Positions 18,192 through 28,991 of a stretch of 64,000 nt of DNA are shown here, piece after piece. The stretch covers positions 62,001 to 126,000 of the forward strand of contig JAHJYW010000005.1 of the NCBI GenBank assembly GCA_018827375.1. The letters are read 5' to 3'. Positions within the stretch are counted from its first letter, which is position 1; the number at the start of each line of letters is the position of its first letter. The notes under the pieces were generated by a model. The model was given only the letters and a program-made list of their open reading frames with translations. It was not told the DNA's origin and made no database searches. A program made the translations under genes and the position numbers. The stretch comes from Alphaproteobacteria bacterium (GTDB lineage Bacteria; Pseudomonadota; Alphaproteobacteria; Caulobacterales; Hyphomonadaceae).

Positions 18192-18227
18192 AAGCCCCGT
18201 ATCCCGAACAGGATGCGGGGCTTTTCT
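18192..18227 (+). terminator. Intrinsic terminator of glycine-zipper gene
   Basis: A 13-bp stem, AAGCCCCGTATCC (18192-18204) with GGATGCGGGGCTT (18211-18223), contains one G-T pair and a 6-base loop. It is followed by TTCTTT, 35 bases after the stop. Confidence 0.9.
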
Positions 18228-18299
18228 TTGCGCGCAGTGCGCATGAATGGCCGCCACAATACGCCCCGATTCCGCCCTTGAATGACCTTGGCCTGCCGG

Positions 18300-18325
18300 G
18301 GAACGGCCCCCTTGGTACCGCCGTT
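18300..18325 (+). promoter_or_regulatory. EcfG (ECF15) general-stress promoter
   Basis: GGAAC (18300-18304) and CGTT (18322-18325) are 17 bases apart, again a full consensus match. It lies 46 bases upstream of ATG 18372, which supports that start over the longer frame at 18282, because the longer frame would begin upstream of the promoter. Confidence 0.8.
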
Positions 18326-18371
18326 TGATCCGAAGTCCGCACATAAGCCGGACGCTGATCTGGAAGACCCT

Positions 18372-18857
18372 ATGCCCCGCGCCAACCCTATTGTGCTTAC
18401 GACACCCCCATTGCTTGCAATGGTGCCCCAGCGCACCCCCGAGGCGGCCGTGCACGCGCGCGTCGACGCATGGGTTGATGCCTGGTCCAGCGACGCGTGT
18501 CCGAACGACATGGAGGCTCTGCGGCCTCTCCTCGGCGCTGGTCGTCTGAACATGATGAGTGACTTCGGCTCGGATATCGCCGCGAGCGACTCCTTCGACA
18601 CCTATCAGTCTGTCTGGATGCCGGTGCTGCAGGATACGTTTCGGAGCTGGCAGCTGGCCATCGCCTCTGACGTCGAGATCCGCACGTCTGTCAGCCTCGC
18701 TTCAGCAGCTTATTTCACCCTGTTTGAAGGCGAGACGCATGAAGGCACGACCATGGTCCAGCGTCAGGCCGTCTCGGCTGTCTGGGAAATGCAGAGCGGC
18801 GAGTGGCGCCTTGTGCAGGAGCACACGTCGGTTGACTCCGAAGGCCGCATGGCCTGA
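18372..18857 (+). CDS. NTF2/SnoaL-like protein, stress-regulated
   Basis: A 161-residue protein whose residues ~30-155 look like the NTF2-like fold (SnoaL/DUF4440 type): an N-terminal helix with a VDAWVDAWSS pattern typical of such domains, then strands ending in AVWEMQSGEWRLVQEHTS. These domains serve as small-molecule pockets or stress proteins; no catalytic residues can be named. GGAAGA is six bases upstream of the ATG. A full EcfG promoter and the preceding terminator make it a second independent stress unit beside the glycine-zipper gene. Confidence 0.75.
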   Translation: MPRANPIVLTTPPLLAMVPQRTPEAAVHARVDAWVDAWSSDACPNDMEALRPLLGAGRLNMMSDFGSDIAASDSFDTYQSVWMPVLQDTFRSWQLAIASDVEIRTSVSLASAAYFTLFEGETHEGTTMVQRQAVSAVWEMQSGEWRLVQEHTSVDSEGRMA

Positions 18858-19010
18858 CCAACACTCAGGGCCTGCTGCGACAACAAGCCCCCCTCTTCCC
18901 CCCTGCACGCCAAGGCATCAATACGATAGCAGCCATGCACCTGTTTATCCTTGCCCTCGGGACCGACTCCCCGCTATGAGGCAGCCGTTTGCCCGGGAGA
19001 GAGAATTACC

Positions 19011-22289
<3,279 letters not shown>

Positions 22290-22362
22290 GCGGGGGCCAC
22301 TTGACGGCCTACCGTTTTGCGACAAGCATTTCGCGCCAATATACAAATACAAAGGACCTGAC

Positions 22363-22836
22363 ATGGAACGCATTCCCATGACCGCTGAAGGCCATGTTGC
22401 GCTTCAGACAGAACTGAAGGCTCTGAAATCCGTTGAGCGCCCAAGCATCATTGCGGCGATCGCAGAAGCGCGCGCCCATGGCGACCTGTCGGAAAACGCC
22501 GAATATCATGCTGCCAAAGAGAAGCAGAGCTTCATCGAAGGCCGAATCAGCGAAATCGATGACAAGCTGGCTCGCGCTGACGTCATTGATGTCTCGAAAT
22601 TCTCCGGCACGAAGATCCGCTTCGGCGCGACCGTCACGATTGTCGACGTCGATACCGAAGAAGAGCAGACCTACAAGATTGTCGGCGAAGACGAAGCCTC
22701 CGTGAAACTCGGCAAGATTTCCGTGACCTCGCCCATCGCCCGCGCCCTGATCGGCAAGGAGGAAGGCGACGAGGCCGAAGTCTCCGCGCCCTCCGGCGCC
22801 CGGGCCTACGAAATATCGAAGGTCGAGTACAAATAA
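22363..22836 (+). CDS. greA: Transcription elongation factor GreA
   Basis: A 157-residue cleavage factor that rescues backtracked RNA polymerase. The N-terminal coiled coil (about 8-75) has the tip acidic region ([14 protein letters not shown]) needed for transcript cleavage. The C-terminal FKBP-like domain (80-157) contains the [21 protein letters not shown] segment. MERIPMT at the start is typical of alphaproteobacterial GreA. Its TAA overlaps the next gene's ATG by one base, so the two are translationally coupled. It follows carB after 73 bases. Confidence 0.97.
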   Translation: MERIPMTAEGHVALQTELKALKSVERPSIIAAIAEARAHGDLSENAEYHAAKEKQSFIEGRISEIDDKLARADVIDVSKFSGTKIRFGATVTIVDVDTEEEQTYKIVGEDEASVKLGKISVTSPIARALIGKEEGDEAEVSAPSGARAYEISKVEYK

Positions 22837-23915
22837 TGAGCGGGGCGGGCCCGCTCGGACCTTCAGTCTGGGCGGTGTCCGATGGCCGCGCAGGTAACGC
22901 CTCGCAGGTGCGCGCAATCCTGCAGGCGCTGGGCGAAACCCGGCGCTGGATGAAGATCGCCCATATTGACGGCGCAGCCCATCGCGCCGATCCGGTTACA
23001 CTCACCCCCCGAGCGCCATGGACATGGCTGCCCGCCGATAAATGGCCCCTGCTCCGGCATTCCATCCCCGCCGCTCAGCGCGGTGTTCTGGAAGGCCCAT
23101 GGCCCACGGTCTGGATTGCTGCCGGCCGCCGGTCTGCTCCCTTCACGCGCGCCGTGCGCGAGCTGTCGGGCGGCAAGACGCTGACCGTCCAGATCCTTGA
23201 TCCGAATATCGACCCGTCCAATTTCGACATGCTGGTCGCCCCCAGCCATGATGGCGTTTCCGGGCCGAACGTGATCGAGACGATCGGTTCGCCGTCCTAT
23301 TTCGCGCCCGACACGATCGAGGATGCCGGACAGGCCTTCGCCGACCTCGCCGACGAGCGCGCCAAGAGCGCCATTGTCATCATCGGCGGCGATTCCAAGA
23401 CACACACATTCACTGAGGCCGCGGCCGAGCGGCTCGAAGGCCAGCTGCGCCAGCTAGCGGGCCTCGGCTGGCGCCTGCGCATCACCACGTCTAGGCGCAC
23501 GCCCCTGCGGATGGTCACCCGTTTCCGTAACGTGGCAGACCAGACCGGCGCCCGCTTCTGGTCTGGCCCTGAAGATGGCCAGAATCCCTATATCGCCTGG
23601 CTCGCCTTCTCCGATGTCGCCATCGTCACCGAAGACAGCTCCAACATGCTGTCGGATGCGGCATGGCACGGCCTGCCGATCCATATCGCGCGCCTCGAAG
23701 GCCGCCATGACAAGTTCGACCGCCTGCACCAGAGCTTGATCGACCATGGCGCTGCCCGCTGGTTCGGCGGCACACTCGAAACCTGGACCTACAAGCCCCT
23801 GCGCGAGGCCGACCGCGTCGCCGACGCCATCGTCACCCGGCTCCTCGAACGCTACCCCCAGCCAAACATGCCCGCCAGCGGCTCCCACGTCGCCCCGCCC
23901 GACTGGATGAGCTGA
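22836..23915 (+). CDS. ELM1-family protein (mitochondrial fission ELM1-like, DUF1022)
   Basis: A 359-residue member of the family named after plant ELM1. Visible signatures: WAVSDGRAGNASQ at residues 12-24, ILDPNIDPSNFDMLVAP-type central segment, VIIGGDSK (~183-190) and VTEDSSNMLSDAAWHGLPI (two parts, ~266-284). The two-lobed layout with a DS(S/N)M motif resembles GT-B glycosyltransferases acting on sugar nucleotides. Bacterial members are common in alphaproteobacteria but have no established function. Overlap with greA by one base suggests coupled translation. Confidence 0.85.
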   Translation: MSGAGPLGPSVWAVSDGRAGNASQVRAILQALGETRRWMKIAHIDGAAHRADPVTLTPRAPWTWLPADKWPLLRHSIPAAQRGVLEGPWPTVWIAAGRRSAPFTRAVRELSGGKTLTVQILDPNIDPSNFDMLVAPSHDGVSGPNVIETIGSPSYFAPDTIEDAGQAFADLADERAKSAIVIIGGDSKTHTFTEAAAERLEGQLRQLAGLGWRLRITTSRRTPLRMVTRFRNVADQTGARFWSGPEDGQNPYIAWLAFSDVAIVTEDSSNMLSDAAWHGLPIHIARLEGRHDKFDRLHQSLIDHGAARWFGGTLETWTYKPLREADRVADAIVTRLLERYPQPNMPASGSHVAPPDWMS

Positions 23916-23920
23916 CGCCC

Positions 23921-24112
23921 CTATTCTTTGAAAATATAGATGAAGAGCAGAAGGAGAGGGACCAGAGCCGCTGCTCCAATGACGGCATAGCAAGTCAATA
24001 GAGCCCAATCGGGGAGTCTGGCCGACAGGACGAGCCATGAGGCGGCCGACACAAGCACTTCGAGAACAACGCAGCCGATCACGACAAAGAGTATATTCAA
24101 AGGCTTTTTCAT
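23921..24112 (-). CDS. Small two-helix membrane protein
   Basis: A 63-residue protein that is nearly all membrane: helices at about 6-28 and 38-60, with MKKP at the start and FKE at the end. GGGGAAGA lies about ten bases upstream of the ATG. It converges with the ELM1-like gene, their stops five bases apart. I do not recognise a family. Its clean start, hydrophobic pattern and tight fit to its neighbour make it likely to be a real gene. Confidence 0.6.
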   Translation of the reverse strand: MKKPLNILFVVIGCVVLEVLVSAASWLVLSARLPDWALLTCYAVIGAAALVPLLLLFIYIFKE

Positions 24113-24447
24113 TCGAGAACATCTTCCCCAAACAGGCTCCCCACTGATGAAATGATCAGCGGATTGAATGAGCTAATTCGAAGTTGCGTATTGGAAGTGC
24201 GTCAAAATCGACCGTTCCTGCGCTATCGGAAACCGGGGCCGGGTTGCTCATAAGTCATGCAGACCAAACCGCGTTTGTCGGCGGCTCAGGCCATGGGAAT
24301 TGCCGTTCGGGATGTCCGTAATCGCATTAAAATGGCCGAAATCGCCCATGATGCCGATATCGTATTCGGCATAGAAAAACATATGGGCCGCAAGGGTGGA
24401 TCAGGTACTTATCCTACCCTTCCGGACTGGGTTTATACTCAGCCGCA
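24113..24447. other. 335-base stretch without a recognised gene
   Basis: An 86-codon frame from 24257 runs through this stretch and into the next gene, but has no ribosome site and no recognisable product. I see no RNA gene or terminator. The right end carries a -10-like TATACT at 24434-24439. Confidence 0.5.
24434..24439 (+). promoter_or_regulatory. -10 box of a probable leaderless transcript
   Basis: TATACT ends eight bases before ATG 24448, so transcription would begin at or within two bases of the start codon. There is no Shine-Dalgarno sequence. I cannot see a good -35 box. Confidence 0.4.
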
Positions 24448-24836
24448 ATGCCAGCCTTCTCCCTCTTCGCGCCCATGCCGGGCCTGCCATGGTACCTCGT
24501 ACCGATATGGCCGCTGATCTATCTTCGGATCCAGCGCCTCAGGGCATGGTTCAAGGCAAACGGTGGCCCCGGCTCGCAGATGCTCTGGGCTGTCACGAAC
24601 CATGGCCGGGTGGACTTGGTCTACCTGTCCGACGACATGTGCGGCAAGGCTGCCCATCCATGGGTACCGATCACGCTTTCCCGCTGTTTCAAAACGGCGC
24701 TGGCTGAGGCAATGCCCCCCCCGCTCCGTGTCCAGGGCATACGCCGGGGTCTCTTTCAATTGCTTTCAGGCAAACTGTCAGAGATCCCGGCCTTCGGCAG
24801 GAGTACGGATACATGGGCCCGATCCCGGACACATGA
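24448..24836 (+). CDS. Hypothetical protein, probably frameshifted near its 3' end
   Basis: The frame opens with a membrane-type segment (LPWYLVPIWPLIYLRIQ, ~12-28), then a conserved-looking block NGGPGSQMLWAV...RVDLVYLSDDM (~39-64). The open frame continues to 25101, but from about 24797 it turns Arg-rich and runs 195 bases antisense into mnmA, which is not credible. A one-base insertion at about 24796-24798 would instead continue as QEYGYMGPIPDT with a stop at 24834-24836. I give that end. I do not recognise the family. The shift could be a real mutation or a sequencing error. Confidence 0.45.
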
Positions 24837-24906
24837 CCCGGAACCAGCTCCCGAAAAACAGCAACAAACCCGCAAGCGCCTTCACAGGCGCCGCAGGCGC
24901 AGCGAC

Positions 24907-26091
24907 CTAAGCCGCCACGACCCGCTCGTCCGCCGGGATCGCCTTCAGGATAAAGCCGCCGCCCAGGATTTGCGTGCCGCCCGTCGGATCATACAGGACA
25001 GCTGCCTGACCGCGTGCCACGCCTTCTTCCGGCTCATCGAACCAGATTACGGGGATGTCGCCCTGCCAGCCGAGCCTGCCCATCACGGGCGGCCGCGTTG
25101 ACCGTACACGCACCAAGACGGGCGCGCCGGCATCGGCCGCAGACTCAAGGCTTCCGGAACCGAGCCAGTTCAACTCTTCAAGCAACAGGCCGCTCGTCAT
25201 CAGCGCCTCGCGCGGGCCAACAACCACACGCCGGTTCGGCGCATCGATCTTGACCACGAACAACGGCTCGCCCACGGCCACGTTCAAGCCGCGCCGCTGG
25301 CCAATCGTATAGTGGATCACGCCCTCGTGGCTGCCGAGGACGCGTCCATCAAGGTGTACGATCTCGCCCCCGCGCCCGGATCCGGGGCGAAGTTTCTCCA
25401 CGACTTTCGCGTAGGAGCCTTCCGGCACGAAACAGATGTCCTGGCTGTCCGGCTTGGCCGCGACCGGCAGGTTATACTGGTCGGCCAGCTCGCGCACTTC
25501 CGTCTTCGGCAGGCCGCCGAGCGGGAAGCGGATATAGTCCAGCTGCTCGCGCGTCGTGGCGAACAGGAAGTAGGACTGGTCGCGGCTGGCATCCGCCGCG
25601 CGGTGAAGCTCCGGCCCGGCGTCGCCATCCGTACGCCGAATATAATGCCCGGTCGCAAGGCAATCGGCACCCAGCTCCTTCGCGGTGCGAAGCAGGTCGG
25701 AGAACTTGACGGTCTGGTTACAGCGGATGCACGGGATCGGCGTCGATCCGGCGAGATAGGTGTCGGCGAAATCTTCCATCACCTGTTCGCGGAAACGGCT
25801 TTCATAATCCAGCACATAATGCGGAATGCCGATCTGGTCGGCCACGTTGCGCGCGTCATGGATATCCTGCCCCGCGCAGCAGGCGCCCTTCTTCTCGATG
25901 GCGGCGCCATGATCGTAAAGCTGCAGCGTGATGCCGATCACGTCATAGCCCTCAGCCTTCAGCATCGCAGCCACAACCGAGCTGTCGACCCCACCCGACA
26001 TGGCGGCGACAACCCGCGTATCAGCGGGGCTTTTCGCAAATCCGAGAGAGTTCACGCCGCCTGTCCAGGCAGCGGTTTTGGTATCTGTCAT
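24907..26091 (-). CDS. mnmA: tRNA-specific 2-thiouridylase MnmA
   Basis: A 394-residue enzyme that puts sulfur on U34 of tRNAs for Lys, Glu and Gln. The PP-loop [13 protein letters not shown] is at residues 29-41. The catalytic Cys of [15 protein letters not shown] (~119) and its disulfide partner in [11 protein letters not shown] (~216) are both present, and YFLF with the TIGQRRGL motif follows. Slightly longer than E. coli MnmA because of ~20 extra N-terminal residues. GGGAG precedes the ATG. It lies upstream of, and divergent from, nothing obvious: copB ends 86 bases away on the same strand. Confidence 0.96.
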   Translation of the reverse strand: MTDTKTAAWTGGVNSLGFAKSPADTRVVAAMSGGVDSSVVAAMLKAEGYDVIGITLQLYDHGAAIEKKGACCAGQDIHDARNVADQIGIPHYVLDYESRFREQVMEDFADTYLAGSTPIPCIRCNQTVKFSDLLRTAKELGADCLATGHYIRRTDGDAGPELHRAADASRDQSYFLFATTREQLDYIRFPLGGLPKTEVRELADQYNLPVAAKPDSQDICFVPEGSYAKVVEKLRPGSGRGGEIVHLDGRVLGSHEGVIHYTIGQRRGLNVAVGEPLFVVKIDAPNRRVVVGPREALMTSGLLLEELNWLGSGSLESAADAGAPVLVRVRSTRPPVMGRLGWQGDIPVIWFDEPEEGVARGQAAVLYDPTGGTQILGGGFILKAIPADERVVAA

Positions 26092-26177
26092 CTCATACTC
26101 CCACCGGGTTCAAGGCCCGGAGCAGCTTCAGGAACGCGCCATATAGCGCGGGATGGCAGGAATTGCGAGGGCTGACC

Positions 26178-26963
26178 TCAGAACCACGCTCGCACGCCCG
26201 CTACGAAAACTGCCCGGTCCGTATCCTCGCCTGCCGCTGCAAGGTAATCCGCCGTCCCGCCAAAGCTGCCTTTCCACTCGACGCCAACATAGGGCGCAAA
26301 CTCGCGGATGATCTCATAGCGCAGGCGCAGCCCGACACTGAGGCTGGTGAGGCCCGAGCCAGTTTCGAGTTCAGGAATATCCTGGGCAGATAGTTCTGCC
26401 TCCACGCGCGGCTGGAGGAACATGCGCTGTGTCAGGCGCAACTCATACTCCGCCTCCGTTCGCGCGCTCAGCTCGCCCTCACTGCTGACGAAAGCGGCGG
26501 CATCCACTTCGAACCAGTAGGGCGCGAGGCCCTGAATGCCGAACACGGCATGCGTGCGGCCCTTCGGCTCAAGATCGTAGCGCACGCCGCCCTGAAAGTT
26601 GAAATAGGGTGAGATCGCATGCGACCAGAGTGCCTGAACCTCGGCCTCCTCAAGTTCGTCAGTCTCCAGCGAATAGTCGCCTTCGCTCTTGATCCAGAGC
26701 TTGTCCACATCGCCGCCATACCAGGCATTGCCGTCCCAAACGAGCGTGTCGCCTTCGTCTGACGACTGCACTTCCAGCCGATCCGCCATCACGTAGAACT
26801 GACCTGTATCGCCATGATGAGCCAAAACATGATGGCGCGCAGCCGCCATCTCATCGGCGTCAAAATAGGCATCCGCCATGGACCAAGGCGGCGAGGACAC
26901 CTCAGCCAAGGCAGGCGCTGCAATGGAAAGAGCCATCAGGAAAATCGCGACTGAACGGATCAT
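26178..26963 (-). CDS. copB: Copper resistance outer-membrane protein CopB
   Basis: A 261-residue outer-membrane protein of the CopB/PcoB type. Signal peptide 1-20 (cut after ALA), then beta strands alternating polar and non-polar residues up to a C-terminal aromatic (AGVRAWF), the usual end of an outer-membrane barrel. Relatives carry a Met/His-rich N-terminal stretch that is nearly absent here; copA supplies such repeats instead. Its ATG overlaps the copA stop (ATGA), so the pair is one translational unit. It works with CopA in periplasmic copper defence. Confidence 0.9.
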   Translation of the reverse strand: MIRSVAIFLMALSIAAPALAEVSSPPWSMADAYFDADEMAAARHHVLAHHGDTGQFYVMADRLEVQSSDEGDTLVWDGNAWYGGDVDKLWIKSEGDYSLETDELEEAEVQALWSHAISPYFNFQGGVRYDLEPKGRTHAVFGIQGLAPYWFEVDAAAFVSSEGELSARTEAEYELRLTQRMFLQPRVEAELSAQDIPELETGSGLTSLSVGLRLRYEIIREFAPYVGVEWKGSFGGTADYLAAAGEDTDRAVFVAGVRAWF

Positions 26964-28888
26964 CGCTTCATCTCCTCATGGTTCATGCCTTCGTGTCCCA
27001 TCTTGGAATGGTCCATGTTGGAATGGTCCACCGGCGCGTGGCCCATGGCCGAGTGATCCACCATCCCGTGACCCTGGTGATCCTCCATCGGCATCGCCTC
27101 TCCGGGCAGGATCGAAACGACCTGCATCATCCCAGCCGCCATATGGTAAAGCAGGTGACAGTGGAACGCCCAGTCGCCGACATGTTCGGCAGTGATGTCC
27201 ACAGAGACCTTGTCCGCCGGCTTGACGATCACGGTATGCTTTCGTGGCAGGCGGCCGCTCGTTTCGGCGCCGGGAATGACCAGGTCGAAGAACATGCCAT
27301 GCAGGTGGATCGGGTGAGGCATCATCGTGTCATTGATGAGGGTCAGCCGCACGCGCTCGCCCTCATGAAAGCGGATGGCCTCCGTCACCTCGGAAAACTT
27401 CACGCCGTCAAACGACCACATGTAGCGTTCCATATTGCTGGTCAGGTGAATGACAATCTCACGTCCCGGCGCACGGGTGTCCGGGTTCGGCTCAAGGCTG
27501 CGCAACTGGCTGTAGGTCATCGTCCGGTGGCCGACATCATCAAGGCCGATACCGGGCTCGTCCAGCCGGCTCATCGGCATGGCCGCAATATTGGCCACAC
27601 CGGGTCCCTTTTCGATGTCCGCTTCGATCGACACCATATGAACAGCAGGGCCCTTCGGATCGGGCATCATGTGGCCCATCGCGGCATGGTCCATCTTGCT
27701 GTGGTCCATTGTGGAATGATCCATAGCTGGCGGCGCTTCTTCGCCCATGTCCATGTTCCCATGTCCCATGGCAGCATGATCCATGCCCATGTCCTTCATC
27801 GAGAGAGTCGGTATGGCACGCAGCTGAGGCGCCTCTGCGCGCATGCCCGGCTTGGGTCCCAGAGTCGCCACCGCCTGCCCCGACCGGTCAATCGACTCGG
27901 CCACGAACGCAAAGGCCTCCGCCGCCTGCGGCGTCACGATGACATCGTACGTCTCCGCCACACCCATCTGGAACTCGTCCACTTCAAGCGGCTGAACATG
28001 CTGGCCATCGGCCTGCACAATTGTCATCGGCAGGCCCGGCATCCGCACATTGAACAGGGTCATGGCCGAGCCATTGATGATCCGGAGGCGAACGCGCTCA
28101 CCTGGATTGAACACCATGTTGAAATTGTCTGCCGTCGAGCGGCCATTGATCAGATAGGTATAGGTCGGCGCGCCAACGTCTGCCAGATCGCGCGGCGACA
28201 TACGCATCGCACCCCACATGGCCCGGTCATCAACCGCGTCGCCCAGGCCATCCGTCGATGCGTCACGCAGGAAGTCGCCCACCGTGCGTTGCTGGAAGTT
28301 CTGGCTGTCGGAATGTTTCTTCAGCGTGGCAAACAGGCGTTCCGGCGCGCCATATGTCCAGTCGCTCAGAACGAGCACATATTCGCGGTCATAGGCGACG
28401 GGATCTGCGCCCTTGGGGTCAACAATGAGGGGGCCATAATGACCGCTCTGCTCCTGCAGGCCGGAATGCGAATGGTACCAATAGGTCCCGTTCTGCGGCA
28501 CGGCATATTTATAGCTGAAGGTCTCTCCCGGACGAATACCCGGGAACGAAACCCCCGGGACACCATCCATCTGGAAAGGGACCAGAAGGCCGTGCCAGTG
28601 TATCGATGTGTCCACGTCCAGCGTGTTGGTGACATTAAGCGTAATGTCGTCGCCCTCACGAAACCGCAGCAAGGGCCCCGGCACCGAACCATTGACCCCG
28701 GTCGCTTCCGTCGCGCGACCATCGATGCGGACGGGGAACTTGCCGACGCTCAGGTCAAACCTGTTCCCCTGCAACATGGGTATGCCGAAATTGCCTTCCC
28801 CGGACGTGCGCGCCCAGGCGGGGACTGCAACGGCCCCAGCGGCCATTCCGCCAGCAGTGTATTGAAGAAATCGGCGTCGATTGAACAT
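26960..28888 (-). CDS. copA: Multicopper oxidase CopA, copper resistance
   Basis: A 642-residue periplasmic copper oxidase. A Tat signal (RRRFLQYTAGG, residues 4-14) exports it folded. All four copper-binding motifs are present: HWHG (~97), WYHSHSG (~137), HPIHLHGMFF (~542) and HCHLLYHMAAGM (~590). Two Met/His-rich blocks, about 365-410 and 605-642, with repeating MDH(S/A)xM units, are the copper-binding parts of this family. It is first in the copAB operon, and a CsoR/CstR-like site lies 69 bases upstream of the ATG. Confidence 0.96.
   Translation of the reverse strand: MFNRRRFLQYTAGGMAAGAVAVPAWARTSGEGNFGIPMLQGNRFDLSVGKFPVRIDGRATEATGVNGSVPGPLLRFREGDDITLNVTNTLDVDTSIHWHGLLVPFQMDGVPGVSFPGIRPGETFSYKYAVPQNGTYWYHSHSGLQEQSGHYGPLIVDPKGADPVAYDREYVLVLSDWTYGAPERLFATLKKHSDSQNFQQRTVGDFLRDASTDGLGDAVDDRAMWGAMRMSPRDLADVGAPTYTYLINGRSTADNFNMVFNPGERVRLRIINGSAMTLFNVRMPGLPMTIVQADGQHVQPLEVDEFQMGVAETYDVIVTPQAAEAFAFVAESIDRSGQAVATLGPKPGMRAEAPQLRAIPTLSMKDMGMDHAAMGHGNMDMGEEAPPAMDHSTMDHSKMDHAAMGHMMPDPKGPAVHMVSIEADIEKGPGVANIAAMPMSRLDEPGIGLDDVGHRTMTYSQLRSLEPNPDTRAPGREIVIHLTSNMERYMWSFDGVKFSEVTEAIRFHEGERVRLTLINDTMMPHPIHLHGMFFDLVIPGAETSGRLPRKHTVIVKPADKVSVDITAEHVGDWAFHCHLLYHMAAGMMQVVSILPGEAMPMEDHQGHGMVDHSAMGHAPVDHSNMDHSKMGHEGMNHEEMKR
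26964..27080 (-). repeat. Met/His codon repeats, CopA C-terminus
   Basis: Degenerate repeats of a MDHS/MGH unit encode the copper-binding tail of CopA. Several copies read Met-Asp-His-Ser-(Asn/Ala/Lys)-Met. They could misalign during replication and vary in copy number between strains. Confidence 0.7.
27663..27790 (-). repeat. Met/His codon repeats, CopA central block
   Basis: A second array of MDH(S/A)xM and MGH units, between the second and third cupredoxin domains of CopA. It has the same motif as the tail array. Confidence 0.7.
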
Positions 28889-28956
28889 GGGCAGTCTCGC
28901 ACGGTCAGGAATTGATTCTCCATGCTACGTAGCGCGATTTCCGGTCATCGACAAAC

Positions 28957-28973
28957 ATACCCCACAGGGGTAT
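28957..28973. promoter_or_regulatory. CsoR/CstR-like operator upstream of copA
   Basis: Perfect inverted repeat ATACCCC-ACA-GGGGTAT. Operators of the CsoR/RcnR/CstR family have this ATACCCC...GGGGTAT form. CsoR senses Cu(I); CstR senses persulfides. No gene of this regulator family is in the window, so the sensor must be encoded elsewhere. It lies between the SulP stop and the copA start. Confidence 0.55.
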
Positions 28974-28991
28974 TTGGTCACATATGCTTGA

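Noticed and set aside
22301-22330. TTGACG upstream of greA as a -35 box
   Set aside because: No acceptable -10 box at 16-18 bases; greA may be read from carB.
24257-24517. An 86-codon frame from 24257
   Set aside because: No ribosome site, no recognisable product, and it overlaps the better candidate starting at 24448.
24837-25101. The 3' extension of the 24448 frame into mnmA
   Set aside because: Arg-rich and antisense to the conserved end of mnmA; best explained by a frameshift.
26104-26135. GGAAC upstream of mnmA/copB as an EcfG promoter
   Set aside because: No CGTT follows at the right distance, and the orientation does not fit a gene.
26978-28915. A 645-codon frame on the plus strand opposite copA
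   Set aside because: Its His/Arg-rich product mirrors the Met/His repeats of copA, and copA has all copper motifs.
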